Origin: Gymnothorax reevesii
Lineage: Eukaryota > Chordata > Actinopteri > Anguilliformes > Muraenidae
Length of the DNA: 64,000 nucleotides
Assembly: GCA_029721435.1 (NCBI GenBank)
Contig: CM056573.1
Location: forward strand, 73,164,001 to 73,228,000
Direction of reading: 5' to 3'
Below the pieces are notes generated by a model that worked only from the letters and a program-made list of their open reading frames with translations, did not search any database and was not told the DNA's origin. The position numbers and the translations under genes were made by a program. Shown one piece after another: positions 21,401-34,169 of this stretch. Each line of letters opens with the position of its first letter. Within the stretch, counting starts at the first letter, position 1.

Positions 21401-22566
21401 GTTCTGGTGCTGCCCTGCCCTGTTATCTCCAAACTTTGTTTTAAACTATTCTCAGACTGTGAACATGGTCTCAAAGTTATGTGCTCACATGTATTTGCAT
21501 AAGCGAACAGACAGAGCCATTGGCAAGTAGGCCTTGCATATGCCGACTGATAGTTACAAAGGGGAAGAACTGTGGGACACATCCAAAAATTTAAACAACT
21601 GATTACTAAGTTTCCCAAGATTTGTAGCCAAAAGTCATTCATGTTTGAAATTGTGTAAATACTAGGCCTACACCTAAATTGACACCATATACCTCATGTA
21701 ACCTTTGTATTTGCACTCAATAAAAGGTATTGCGTGATAAATGAATCTCCTTAAACAATGTGTTGAAAATGCTCCAGCAATAAAATTTAATAGAAAGTAA
21801 TACTGCCATATGTTACGCTACTTCAGCTCTTTGAGGTCGGGTCAATGACCTCCTCTCAATGGCCCTCATTTATCAAACGTACGTACACCAACATAATGGG
21901 TGTACGCCAAATCTCTTGTGAGGATCGGCATTTATCAATCTGAACGTGAGCGAACGGTCCGCAAAAATCTCACGCCAGGTCTGACCAGGTGTATGCAGAT
22001 TTGAAACCAGCGAAAAACATGCAGGAATGAGTGCAGCTGTTAAAATGAGTAATAAACCATATGCAGCTATGCGAATGTCATGCTGTTGTTGCTCTTATTA
22101 GTAAAATGAATAAATAGGCTAAATAGATAAATAGGCTAAATGAATGAATTAATGAATGAATGAATAAATTAGACACCTGTACTGAGAAATTAATTGAACT
22201 TATATTTTGAGACAACCTGCACGTCAGGCCGGCTGACAATTTCAATCAATTTGATTAACTGCAATGTGTGGCTTGGCAGATATGCAGTCAGTGTGGTATG
22301 TCAGATGCTCATCCAGTCAGTACTGAACAACAAAAGAAACACAAGTTAATTGAAGGCAGACTGGAAAATAAGTTTGCGAGTAATTATTTTTGAAAATCAA
22401 ATTTATTACCTGTGACGTGCACATTTATACTCGTTTAATCAAACTTTTCTTTATTTTGCGGTCACTGTGACTGAATAACCATAAGAGTACATTACCTAAC
22501 AAGCTAACTTGCATTTCTTTTGTTGCTCAGGCCTACAGACATTTTGACCATGATTACATTTTAACA

Positions 22567-22689
22567 ATGGCAGATCTTCTATTGTTAGAGGAAAAAGATT
22601 CTGTCCAATGTGAGAGGAACTTTCGGCACAGAGAAGATCTCCTCTGGGAAAGTGACGAGTGGCTGCTCGTTTTGTGTGGCACCCAATAA
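22567..22689 (+). pseudogene. Harbinger transposase N-terminal fragment
   Basis: Forty codons starting MADLLLLEEKDSV and containing RNFRHREDLLWESDEWLL, which resembles the N-terminal region of Harbinger/HARBI1-like transposases. It ends at TAA where the family would continue into the catalytic domain. No DDE motif was found downstream. Confidence 0.5.
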
Positions 22690-23215
22690 AATGTCGTGGA
22701 GTAATACTAATAAAAGTACAATGAAGAGTGATCTCTGCCGACTGCATTTTAACAATTACCCTCATGCAGCTCCGATCGATGCGCTGGGGACACATCTGAA
22801 CGGGGAGCCCATCAGAGTTGCCTGCGCGCTGGAAAGGTGACAGCCGGAAGTTCGGGTCTGGTTGGCCTCCACCGGTCCGTTGCAACCCGTTTTTTTGGTG
22901 GCGATCTTAAAAACGGACCACTTTTTTACCTACAAGTAAGGCATTGGATTGTGGATCCATGTGGATTGTCTGTTATGTAGGCTATATAACATGAAATACC
23001 ATTGGTCAAGAAATTTTCTCTTTTTATTTTTTTTAGCTTTGGACACGCCTAAAATAGGCCGAAGTATGGGCAATGGAGAAATGTGCACCTTGGCCACACT
23101 GATAAGTGCGTCTAACGCGAATTTCGATCAATTTTTATGCTTGGACGCACTTGCCTGCGAATAGTCACTTCGATTTATTCATGAGTTAAATCAAACCTCT
23201 GCTGCACTCCGGTTT

Positions 23216-23364
23216 TACACCCCAAAGGTGTTTGCCGCAGCAGCAATAGTTTTCCAAACTTCAGTCTTCTGGGCTCCCTTTATGCCACTCTTAAGGCTAC
23301 CAAATAAAATTATTTTGTTTTTCTCCACCTCAGACGTGATAATTTATATTTCCTCCTTAGTGAA
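23216..23364 (-). pseudogene. Myb/SANT-like Harbinger accessory protein fragment
   Basis: The minus-strand frame reads FTKEEI, one stop, then SEVEKNKIILFGSL and KSGIKGAQKTEVWKTIA. This matches the Myb/SANT-like DNA-binding domain of the second Harbinger protein, which helps bring the transposase to DNA. It is truncated at both ends and has an in-frame stop. Confidence 0.5.
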
Positions 23365-23582
23365 GTTCTTTCCTCTTTGCCGTCTTTCGAGACTCCATGT
23401 CCTAAAGTGGGCAGGACTGGAGCATGAATTTATAGGGGCATATCATGTAAATTACGATGGTTTCAGCCGCCTGATTTATCAACGCCACGCCAGTTCTACA
23501 TTGAAATCTGCGACGTACACCATTTTAGTAAATCAGACGCGACACCTGGCGAACGCTGATATTTACACCAGAATCTACACCA

Positions 23583-23753
23583 GGGGGGTATTCCACAAAG
23601 CTGGCTAAGTGAGTAAGCCTGGGTTTTGCACAAAGTAAAACCCAGAAAGCTGTATCTATTTTAGTCCATGTTCCAGATTTGAATAGTTTCAAGATTTTAC
23701 TTAGTGAAAAAGCCAGGCTTACTCAGTTAGCCAGCTTTGTGGAATACCCCCCC
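23583..23753. repeat. Foldback miniature element GGGGGTATTCCACAAAG
   Basis: Near-perfect inverted arms (about 45 bp: GTATTCCACAAAGCTGGCTAA...) face each other across a short loop. It lies inside the Harbinger element, so it inserted later. Confidence 0.75.
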
Positions 23754-23822
23754 CCCCCCCCCCCCCCAACCCCTACCCCCCGAAAGTTTGATAAATGAGG
23801 GCCAATGAGTGGTATTACAAAA

Positions 23823-23826
23823 TAAA

Positions 23827-23851
<25 letters not shown>
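23823..23851. repeat. (AAT)n microsatellite
   Basis: Tandem AAT units directly after the Harbinger element. Confidence 0.85.
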
Positions 23852-23857
<6 letters not shown>

Positions 23858-24078
23858 GAACCTCCTTACCAAAAGGATTTAATCAGCATGATTGCATCTC
23901 ACTTATGAATGAAATTCAGTAGTATTTCTGGCTGTTCACTTGGAATAATTACTGTCATCGTGACCAAACTATGTAATAGACCCACAGGCTACTACTACTA
24001 AGCAAACTAATGCTATCAAAAACAATGATAATCATCCTCGTCGTCGTCAGCAGCAGGAGCAGCCTTGTAGTGGTACAG

Positions 24079-24187
24079 TACAGCAAAAATTGCAGTGTTA
24101 TCTGAACTCCAGTGGTGTTTATTTGAGACCAGTTGGTCTCATATAAACTCTACTGGAGTTCAGTTAACACTGGAACGTTTGCTGTGT
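24079..24187. repeat. Small foldback element TACAGCAAA...TTTGCTGTGTA
   Basis: The two halves are inverted copies (AGTGTTA-CTGAACTCCAGT and GAGACCA meeting in the centre). About 110 bp and non-coding. Confidence 0.7.
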
Positions 24188-24189
24188 AA

Positions 24190-26490
24190 TAGCAGAAGTG
24201 TCGGTAACTTAATCACGGCGATGTCACTATTTTGTGCGCTGTATGAAAACGTTCTCGTTTCTTAACGGAGTTGCGTACTATGCGTATTTCTTTGTGAACC
24301 GCAATCTTCTATTGAATATTCAGACAATGTTAAGTTCACTTTTTATAATTGCGGTAATTTGAGGGAACTGTGATCAGATCGTTTCGACAATCCTGATGAA
24401 AATTAACCTGTGTAACTATATGACGTTGCATTTTAGAAACTTTTGAATTGACCTTTAGCGGTCTTATCTCAGTTTGGGAGAAAAGAATAAACAGACCCGC
24501 GGTGGTATAAGTTTCAGTGAAGCCTATTAATTTTGCTTTATGTTCTGTCAGTGTAAGCTTTCTTTTTTGTCTTGGAAAGTAGGAGGCTTTTGGGACAGTG
24601 AGGAAGAAAAAAAACTTTCATAGAAGCTTCAGCTCGTGATATCCTTAATTAATCATAATCTTGTTGATCATTCAATTAAATCATTATACGATTAATGAAA
24701 ACAAAACATCATAATGATCTAGGCCTACATGAAGTCAAATAATTGCTCGCTCTTTAATGCGCAGTAAACATTTTAACTATTTCGAAATGAGTAATGACCC
24801 TCCGACTTGAAACCCATGCAGTCTAAATAATGTAGAGTTGGTGTTAGAATATACATTTCAAATTTAATTAAGATGTCCTCTTTTTTTTCAAAACCTGGAC
24901 ACGTTCCCCCTCCACCAAATGATTTTGAGTCAAAAGATTCAATTCAAGATCGCAGGTCTTGGAGACACATTTGTAACTTAATTAATAAATCTGTTGACGG
25001 AGTTCAGCAGCAAATTCTGTAACTACATATTCAGCATGGAATTCCAAACCAATCTGCATGATCCCCTTTCACTTCTGTTGCTGTAAATGATGGGACAAGT
25101 CCCCTTCAGTTGCAATATAAATTGCTGCTTTGCCGCAGATCATTTAACTCCCGAGGGCTTTTGGTTAAAAAAAAAGAAAAGAAAAAAGTTAGCTTCCACG
25201 ACAGGGACTCGAAGCCTTGTCCAATGTGAATTGATATTTGGCACGGTCTTTTGGGATTTAAATCCAACTGAATGGACATGGACAACTTTAAGTGATCCAG
25301 CATGCAACACCATTCATTGCTGGAGACAGGAGATCTCAGTCTTGCTTATTAAATCTTTTCAAAGGTCTTGAAACCACGTCAAACACAGGCTTAGTCTTGC
25401 ACGGCAAATTTGAGTGCTGTCGTCAAAACATTACATGCATTTTAATAAAGTAAATACTATGCATTGTTTTTGAAATCAGATATCCATGCTGATACTGGAT
25501 TCAAAATAACATTCTAAAATGGGCAGCGATAATGGTTGTTCCCATCTTTTTATTTAAATCAACAAGTCTCACTATTGTGAAGAAAAATGTATCAATAACA
25601 AAGAAATAATATCATTATTTACCTTTAAATAATGAAGGTAGTATAGACATCCTTCATGCCCAGTTCTTGTCCAATTTCATGCTCAAACATAGCCGGTTTA
25701 CTTCTTTCATTTTTTAGTTAATTTTCTTACCCGGAAGAGCTTTAAAATGTGCAGAATTCTTACAGTAAATTATAGAAACTTGAATCCAGGGAAAACTCAT
25801 ACAAGTCTGCTCAGCTCTGTGACGGCAATACGTGGACAGCAAGGCTGTGATTTTGTAAGAAGTAAAAGTAATAACCCGCTGCAGTCTACCTTCCCCGGTA
25901 GACTGGAGAAACTGAATTGCCTTTTTTAGGACAAATAAAGTCGTCTGATTCTGATTCTAAAGTTGACACTTTAGGGTGCGCTGGCAAGTACATAATGCAT
26001 TTTCGATACGTTTGTCTTGGAATTCAAGAGAACAGTTAAAGTCACTTGATGCTATGATGCATTAGGCTATATAGAGTGCTTTTGGAAAGATATTTGCCCT
26101 TGATGAGAGATGATGTCCCAAACATCATTTTTCCCTATGCATCAGATACACTATTTTACGCAACTCTTAAAGCACGTCGTCATACCTTTACGGGTACAAC
26201 AGCTTATCAATGGGGCAGCACCCTCTGAGGTAAGCCTGTTGTATCCTTGGAAGCATTTGTGTAACTTTTTAGCCTCTGAAAGGTTACACATAGCCAACTT
26301 GAGATCTAATGACTAGTCCTTGTGGGTACATGAGTGCAGATTTTACCTTGTGGGACAGACATGAGATCCTGTTCTGTTTCTGGTTTTTAGAGTTATCCGT
26401 GTGGGATGATGCAATAGGAATTGTCTGCGCTTTTGTTTGCACTGACATTTAAAGTGTATTGAAGGATATAATAGGATAGTTCAAATGCAG
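24190..26490. other. Unique intergenic DNA
   Basis: No gene or repeat borders were recognised. Several AT-balanced stretches (for example 24890-25330) look unique and could hold conserved non-coding elements, but this cannot be judged without other genomes. Confidence 0.35.
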
Positions 26491-26494
26491 ATCA

Positions 26495-26697
26495 TTACTC
26501 TAAAAAAATTGAGACTTTGGATCAAAGTAAAAAAAATTGCATCAACTTGTTACAGCCAATTTTTTTTAGCTTTTCTCAATTGAAAAAAATTACGTTTTGT
26601 AAAAAAAATTTTAATTGTGAAAAACTTAAAAAATTAGCTGTAACAAGTTGATGCAATTTTTTTACTTAGATCCAAAGTCTCAATTTTTTTAGTGTAA
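26495..26697. repeat. Foldback miniature element, about 70-bp arms
   Basis: Left arm (CTAAAAAAATTGAGACTTTG...CAACTTGTTACAGC) and right arm are reverse complements with few differences. AT-rich loop, no coding capacity. Confidence 0.85.
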
Positions 26698-26699
26698 CC

Positions 26700-28470
26700 T
26701 TTCAAAATCTTTACCTTTAAAGCTGAGGTGGCGGTATTCTGTAGGAGAGAGTAGGTCGAGGGATCGGAGAATTTGTCTTGTAACAGACTAATACCTGAGA
26801 CCCTGGTCAGTCCCTGCTTGAAATAATTGTGGACAGACCATCCATGTAATCTGATCCTGCTGCAGTCAGATAGCAGGAAACACAGGCAGGTTATCTCAGA
26901 AGAATTCCACCTGCACTGATAAGGATCTGAGGGATTTGAGTGCTCTCGTGTGTAACACCGATGCTTGACTCCACACACAGCTCTTCATCGCCCACCGCCA
27001 ATGTTCCTATTGAAGATTCACACTGAGATCAGCCGCATCAGGCCAAAGGAGAAGAGAAAAGCCACTGTTTGACTCCACTTCTGAGGCAGTTACTACATTA
27101 AAACATTGAGCTTTTCAGTTTTATCAGTCCATAATTGCTGAAAATGTGAAATGGCAGGTTTTCTGCTTTGGAAAATTGCTGGCATTTTGAATATCTCATC
27201 AATCTGAATTTTATTGTTTGAGTAGACCACTCTGGGTATCTACACTGACTTTAAGCACTGCCAGATATTCAAGAGGGACTGGAAAATGTATGTTGCAGGG
27301 GCCAGAGGTCTGAGAGGACAAATACAATTGTTATTATTTTTCTTCATTTCCCTATTCAAAAAAACTTATGTTCAGATAATAGTTGGAAGGTAAATAAGAA
27401 TAGTTATTTACTGAAGGCTAATAAAAACTTACGATCCTTGTATGTACCATTCACCTACATTCCCACTTTCATTGTGCTTGGCACCGATTGTGCCAGCTGA
27501 TACAACAACTCATTCATGAGCTCTTTCCATGGACAATCTGTTGATATTATGTCTTTTTTTTTTTGGTAAATAAGCTCAAAAATGTTCTCAACAATGGACT
27601 TTTGAATAATGGAGTTTGATGATTGCATTATTCCTCTAGAAATAGTGGAAAAAAAGACATTATTATTACTGCATTCTGCCTTTTTTGTTCCCAATATTAG
27701 AGAGTATATAATGCACACTTTAAAAACATTCTGTCCATTCATGGAATTTTAGAAAAAGAAGTGATGCGACTATATGCACATTCAAAATGCTTTCTACAGC
27801 AATCCTGGGAGAGGGGAGGGTGATAACAGGTAATGAGCGAGTGATGGGATTGGAGAAGCTGAGGGAGAGAGCCTTGGTAAGAATGCAGGCCAAAGCTTGT
27901 GATGTGTCCGGGCTACCTGGCAGCATGGTGTGAAATTCCTTCCACTGGATGCCTTTCAAAGACAGGACTAAGTAATGGCATTTATCCACCCAGTAAGGTC
28001 ATCATCAAAATACTGTTAGTCAACAATGCCCATTGACTGGCAGAGAGGACCTGGAGGTGTCCGGAGGTGAAAGGAATACTCAGTCATTCCAATGGTGCTG
28101 AGAGGCTCTCTGCTGCTCTGTTCCCACAGCCGACCACAGTGGATGCAACCTGTGGTGATATTTCCTCGTCAAGAGCAAGAGTGCCAGATGTTTCGATTCA
28201 GTGTATTTTTTAAACTAGGCCTATCTTAATAGAAAATTAAGATTTTTTTTTCTGAAATACAGGTCTTAAATTACATGTCTCACATACAGATAATAAATAC
28301 CCGCCACCTTCTCACACACACACAGTCTAAATATAGAGGAAGAGATAAAGAAAGTCATTAAAACTAAATGTGCATTGGGGAAAAAAGAAAAAAAAAAAAC
28401 ATCGTATGGCAATTTACCTGACCTACAACCAATTTCGGCAAACATTTCGCAGTACTAATGACGGCACAAA
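26700..28470. other. Unique intergenic DNA with GATA-motif cluster
   Basis: Non-repetitive. Three GATA-type motifs occur in 56 bp: AGATAG 26868-26873, TTATCT 26891-26896 and TGATAAG 26917-26923. GATA factors act with FOXA2 in endoderm, so this is a candidate control element; activity is unknown. Confidence 0.35.
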
Positions 28471-28473
28471 CAT

Positions 28474-29561
28474 TCAAATTTTCGTTTAGATTCCCTAGCT
28501 TAATAAATAATGATATCGTTCACTATAACAGAACTTGGTCGTACTATTTAACAGAAAAAACAATATTTAGAAAAAATATTTCAATTATATAAGTAGACTG
28601 CATTAAATCGTTATAAACGGTCAAATACATCCAGCTAGGGCCGACGTCAGAACTGGAAATTGGGGGGCACAGATACATTCCTTCAAAATAATTATTGGTC
28701 CTGACTTGAACTCAGTCATTTTCTAGATTTTGCAATAGGCTACATTCACTCCAATAATACTTCATTCTATCGGGCGTTGCTGGTTCTCCCCGTTAACCCA
28801 AGACGACAATCATTCCGTTTGGATGCCTAATTTGGTGTACTTAAAACTTTCGAAGAATTGGATCTTTCCGAGTCAAAACTATAAGCAGCATTATTACTCT
28901 AATCTCAATGCTGGCTAAGATGTCACTGAAAAGAGTAACGTCAAGTGGTTACACTCAACTGTTTTAAATCGCCCTTACTTAAATTTACTTCTGAGATATA
29001 AGGACTATTTAAAACGTCAAACTAATTGGAAGTTACCTCATTAATATGGAACCAGTTGTCAGAGCATGCGTAAGTTCAACTAACGTATCCCTTTTTGTGT
29101 CTGTAGCGTGCTTCACGTCGCAGGAAATAACCCCAGGCAAGCGAATTTTGTCTGCAATTCTGGTTTTCACACTTCATGCCTTAACTGTGGAGGACTATTC
29201 CAACCAGCAGCAACTACACATTTCAGTTATGTAGGCCTTAACTATCCGAAAATAACAAAATCCCAATACGAATGATCTGAATGGCCTCATGGGTGACACC
29301 GGCTTTTATTGCTGCCTACTTGCGTTGCGTCTGCAGAAAATCGAGTTTTTCCCCCGCTGTTGTTGGCATAAGAGGGTCCCGCCCCGAAGCACTATCTGAC
29401 TAGTTTTGTAGTGTTTTTTTTTCTAGATTGGAGCGTGGCAAACGATGCACCCCATACACACCCCCCACCCCCCATTTTATTCAGTGTCATCGCAAAGTAG
29501 GTTAACCTACTAAGAACAGAGTCGACTGATATCGTTATCGACACAGAACTAAATTAGCTTG
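28474..29561. repeat. Tandem duplication, copy A (uninterrupted)
   Basis: 1088-bp unit repeated immediately downstream (29562-32394). The join and both ends share TCAAATT, a microhomology that could have primed the duplication. An open frame at 29046-29234 is present in both copies but has no recognisable product. The first 380 bp include the dispersed repeat at 28640-28850. Confidence 0.85.
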
Positions 29562-29932
29562 TCAAATTTTCGTTTAGATTCCCTAGCTTTATAAATAATG
29601 ACATCGTTCACTATAACAGAACTTGGTCGTACTATTTAACAGAAAAAACAATATTTAGAAAAAATATTTCAATTATATAAGTAGACTGCATTAAATCGTT
29701 ATAAACGGTCAAATACATCCAACTAGGGCCGACGTCAGAACTGGAAATTGGGGGGCACAGATACATTCCTTCAAAATAATTATTGGTCCTGACTTGAACT
29801 TAGTCATTTTCTAGATTTTGCAATAGGCTACATTCACTCCGATAATACTTCATTCTATCGGGCGTTGCTGGTTCTCCCCGTTCACCCAAGACGACAATCA
29901 TTCGTTTGGATGCCTAATTTGGTGTACTTAAA

Positions 29933-31455
29933 TCAGTGTTATTCAAACTTGCATACCCCTCAAATCTCACGCTTTTTTGTGGCAAATCACGTTCTCACGC
30001 CACAGTCAGAAGTCTTACAATTAATAACAAAAGTGCTTACTGAAAATTTTAATTTCGCAAACAAAATTATATTTAATCGCCGAGTCCCACTTTTTAATCA
30101 ACCCACGCTGTACCGAGAGTGAAAGGCGACATTTCATTGGAACGCGAATCAGTTATTATTCCATCAACGCCTCACGCGGAATTGAAGAAAAATGTATAGA
30201 TCTACCAAATTTAAACTCACAATACTGATACAATGCACTGCATCATCCCACCTTCAAAATAAGAACGAACATTGATGAGCACGTTTTTATTGATGAAGCC
30301 AGGAGTAATAATAGCCAGATTGCAATTATTCTATCTCGCTTAGCATTCAAAATCTCATCAAAACCTTAAATTTGCATGATCCCCAATCTGCCAGGCTGCT
30401 TGTGTCAGCAATGGGCGAAAAGTGTCAGAGCTCACACTTGACCACGGAGGCACGCGCGTTAATGAACATGTTTATTGTGCATAATAATCCTCACCACTAT
30501 TTTAATGCAAATCTCCCAAAACCTCCGATAATTTTTTTATGTGTCATGCAGCAGGATAATTCATCATATCTAACACTGCGTAGAATTGCAATAGGCAAGG
30601 AAAGTGCCGTTCTTTCTTTAATAAGCCTGATAGGTCATATTAAAGAAACTAGCTTGGTGTGGAGTTGGCCTATACTTCCATCAAATTTGGGACATCATGT
30701 ATTTGTTTCAGAAGAATGTTGATATCCTCTCATATATTGGCCATAGTGGTATTGCTGATAGCAAGTAACAAAATATGATATTATATTGATTCATTAAGTT
30801 GGCGAAAGTTCACAATAACCAACTTTGTCCTGTGTGACAGCTGCGTGGATCAACTTAAGGCTGCAACACAATCAGTCGACGATTCTTATTGCGCATAGGA
30901 TACGATCGCTCTTAGCGCCATACAAAGCAGTTAATGAAAAATTAACTGAGCAATTCATTAAGCAAACATGCCCCAAGTAGCAAGCATTATTTTAATTTTA
31001 AAATTTCAGAACAGCGCTTCTGGGCGCGTTGAAAACGAAAAATAAAATGAATGGCCTATACATCAACAAAAATAAGTTTTAATATTTTGCACAGTACCCT
31101 ATTATGTGAAATCGTTAAAAAGGAGCTAGCTCTCCAATCGTTCTAATTGCCTGAGATTAACTTACTCCAGATTTACTGCGGTGTCGAGCAATATTTTTAA
31201 ATGGCAAAAATAAATGAATAATACCACATTATTTCTAAATGAATCCATTACAAAAAAAGTAGATTTTTCTCTCAACAATTTTTTTTTTGAAGTTGAACGC
31301 GGACTCACAGAACCAAATGATAATTTAATAATTAAGCCTCCGGGATAGACACTTCACTGTCAGTGTAGGCCAGCACGGGAATGGGTTTACTGCGAGGATT
31401 AATTTTAAAGAATTGTTTTCGCGGTTTTGTTGTTTTGGTTTTTTTTTTCTTTTTT
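29933..31455. mobile_element. 1.5-kb insertion in copy B, dispersed repeat
   Basis: Absent from copy A, where ACTTAAA joins CTTTCGAAG almost directly. The left 250 bp is the reverse complement of the repeat at 13316-13459/15068-15165 and 43126-43262. The right end is a T-rich run. There are no clear terminal repeats or target duplication, and no coding sequence was recognised. Confidence 0.65.
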
Positions 31456-31657
31456 CTTTCGAAGAATTGGATCTTTCCGAGTCAAAACTATAAGCAGCAT
31501 TATTACTCTAATCTCAATGCTGGCTAAGATGTCACTGAAAAGAGTAACGTCAAGTGGTTAAACTCAACTGTTTTAAATCGCCCTTACTTGAATTTACTTC
31601 TGAGATATAAGGACTATTTAAAACGTCAAACTAATTGGAAGTTATCTCATTAATATG

Positions 31658-31872
31658 CACTGAAAAAAACGTTGTGTTGAATGAACATAATTTTTTTAAG
31701 GTAAGTGGTTGCACAAAATATTTTTATCTGAAGGTAGATATTTTTATTATGTTGACTATTTGAAATTAGGTATGTTTTTTAAGTGGAGTTAAATAACACA
31801 CCTATTTCTATTAAAATATGCTTAATTAATATAGGGAACATTTACTGGGGGTCAAAATCACTTTTTTCAGTG
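31658..31872. mobile_element. 215-bp miniature element CACTGAAAAAA...TTTTTTCAGTG
   Basis: Short inverted termini, absent from copy A. A TG dinucleotide flanks both sides (31656-31657, 31873-31874), consistent with a 2-bp target duplication. Confidence 0.75.
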
Positions 31873-32394
31873 TGGAACCAGTTGTCAGAGCATGCGTAAG
31901 TTCAACTAACGTATCCCTTTTTGTGTCTGTAGCGTGCTTAACGTCGCAGGAAATAACCCCAGGCAAGCGAATTTTGTCTGCAATTCTGGTTTTCACACTT
32001 CATGCCTTAACTGTGGAGGACTATTCCAACCAGCAGCAACTACACATTTCAGTTATGTAGGCCTTAACTATCCGAAAATAACAAAATCCCAATACGGATG
32101 ATCTGAATGGCCTCATGGGTGACACCGGCTTTTATTGCTGCCTACTTGCGTTGCGTCTGCAGAAAATCGAGTTTTTCCCCCGCTGTTGTTGGCATAAGAG
32201 GGTCCCGCCCCGAAGCACTATCTGACTAGTTTTGTAGTGTTTTTTTTTCTAGATTGGAGCGTGGCAAACGATGCACCCCATACACTCCCCCCACCCCCCA
32301 TTTTATTCAGTGTCATCGCAAAGTAGGTTAACCTACTAAGAACAGAGTCGACTGATATCGTTATCGACACAGAACTAAATTAGCTTGTCAAATT

Positions 32395-33700
32395 AAAAGC
32401 AGAAAAACATGGGCTATGCAGCATAACAGAGTCTTTGCTCTCAATTTAATAAGGGCCGCTGAGCAGTTCAGCAGGATAAATGGAAAATGGGACGCAAAAA
32501 GAAAATGACACCCTGCCCTTCACCCTCCTACCGACCTCTTTCCTCTGTCTCGTTAACAGCCATTAAATTACTTTCTCTTCATGTTGAAAGCACCATCGGG
32601 CCTATGGCGAATTCCGAATCTGGAGCACAATTAAATCAATCCTCAATTTAATCCCATATAAACGGCCGTATAGCGCATATTATCCATGGATTGATGTTCG
32701 GTTTCACTGCCGTTAAAAGCTGGGGAGATTGTGTCTGCGATCTCATTGAACACAATACTCACAGACGCAAAAAGGCTGTTAAGTCCCTCCTTCAAACTGC
32801 TCCTTAGACACACACGTCTTTTCCCACCACTCTCCGTTTGACATAAAGGCACAGCCCTGAGTTTAATTTAATTTTCAGAAAGATTAAGTAGCTGCACCAT
32901 TGTAAAGTGCCAACATTCGTGCACTCAGATTGGATGTCATTTTGTTTCAAACAGCGATAAAAGAGACCTCGAAAGGAGATTGTGCAGGCAACAATGGGGA
33001 GAGACGATGGGAAATCCTATCGGGGAGCGTAATTATAGTTTTCACGCCTTTATTTTTTTACTGACAGGGTGATTGGCAATCTAATGATTCAGCATCTGGG
33101 GGTCAAGTTCTTCCACAAGGGAAGAGCGTTGACGCACTTAACGCATTTTCTTGCGCATCTTTGGTGCAACGCATCAAAATGGAATTGATGGCAAACCAAA
33201 TGAAGGCATGACGTCTCAGGCACATATTTAGTTTTTACATCTTATCTTCTTTCAGTACAGATTTAAAGCCAATTAAGACTAGTCACAACTTGCCCAACAG
33301 CAGGTAATGGTCAAACCATGCAGGGTAAATTGTCACATTGGATTTTTGCACAAATTACACGACCAAGTTTTTTTTGAGTATTGTTTTTTTTTTTTCAAAT
33401 TCTATTTTTGAATTTAAATCATGTGGGGCACTGTCATGATCTTTTTTTCTTGCATAATTCCGAATCAGCTTCATTTCCTCTTTTCTCTGTTTGAAACATT
33501 AATTCTTAGTGAAATTATTCATTCAACAAATGCTTACAGCCTTGTGACCACCTCCCTCTTATTTTCCTCACGATGCAATTCGTCAAAGACCACATTCCTT
33601 ACTCTGTGTCAACTGTGTGTCTGTACTTGTATGGATATAGATGTACTGCCACATTTAATTTCACGTCAGTTCACACACCCATGAACGTGGGCACCGTCAG
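32395..33700. other. Unique DNA, candidate conserved non-coding block
   Basis: Non-repetitive sequence rich in homeobox- and forkhead-like cores (AATTTAAT, TAATTATAG, GATAAAAG). There is no coding frame with a domain. Its appearance suits regulatory DNA around developmental genes, but conservation was not tested. Confidence 0.3.
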
Positions 33701-33861
33701 TTGGCGTGTGAGACTGCTAAAAGCTTGTAGCCTGGAAAAATGGCTGCATCTTCAACTATACAACCCCAAATAAAAAAAAGTTGGCATAGTATTGAATATG
33801 CATATAAAAACAGAAAGCAGTAATTACTAGACTTGTTTTGACTCGTATTTCATTGCACATA

Positions 33862-34169
33862 CACTCTCAGAAATAGGGGTACAGCAGCAATCCATTTCTG
33901 TTCCCCAAGGTATTATGTATCCTTTAGGGCTAATTATAGGACCTCAAGGTACCTCTGCAAACCTTTTTAGGGTCTAAAAAGTACTTTTATGTTCCAAAAC
34001 AAATAAAAACCCACTTCTAAGGTACAAAAGCAGTACCTTTGAGGGCACTGCCCCAGTAGTACCCTCAGGTACCTTGAGGTCCTATAATTAGCCCTAAAGG
34101 GTACATAAGTGCTGAATGTACCTTGTGGAACAGAAATGGACTCCTGCTGTACCCCTATTTCTCAGAGTG
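33862..34169. repeat. Foldback miniature element CACTCTCAGAAATAGGGGTA
   Basis: Inverted arms of about 120 bp, flanked by TA at 33860-33861 and 34170-34171. Non-coding. TA flanks suggest mobilisation by a Tc1/mariner-type transposase. Confidence 0.8.

Larger units (their letters stand above)
21861..23803 (+). mobile_element. Decayed PIF/Harbinger transposon
   Basis: Inverted termini GGCCCTCATTTATCAAA are flanked by AAT at 21858-21860 and 23804-23806. It contains remnants of both genes typical of Harbinger elements: a transposase start on the + strand (22567-22689) and a Myb/SANT-like partner on the minus strand (23216-23364). Three-base target duplication fits the superfamily. A foldback element is nested near the right end. 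Confidence 0.75.
29562..32394. repeat. Tandem duplication, copy B, split by two insertions
   Basis: Matches copy A in three pieces: 29562-29932, 31456-31657 and 31873-32394. The gaps are inserted elements absent from copy A. Sequence identity is very high, so the duplication is young. Confidence 0.85.

Noticed and set aside
29046..29234. 62-codon open frame duplicated at 31872-32060
   Set aside because: Conserved only because the DNA segment is recently duplicated; no protein signature.
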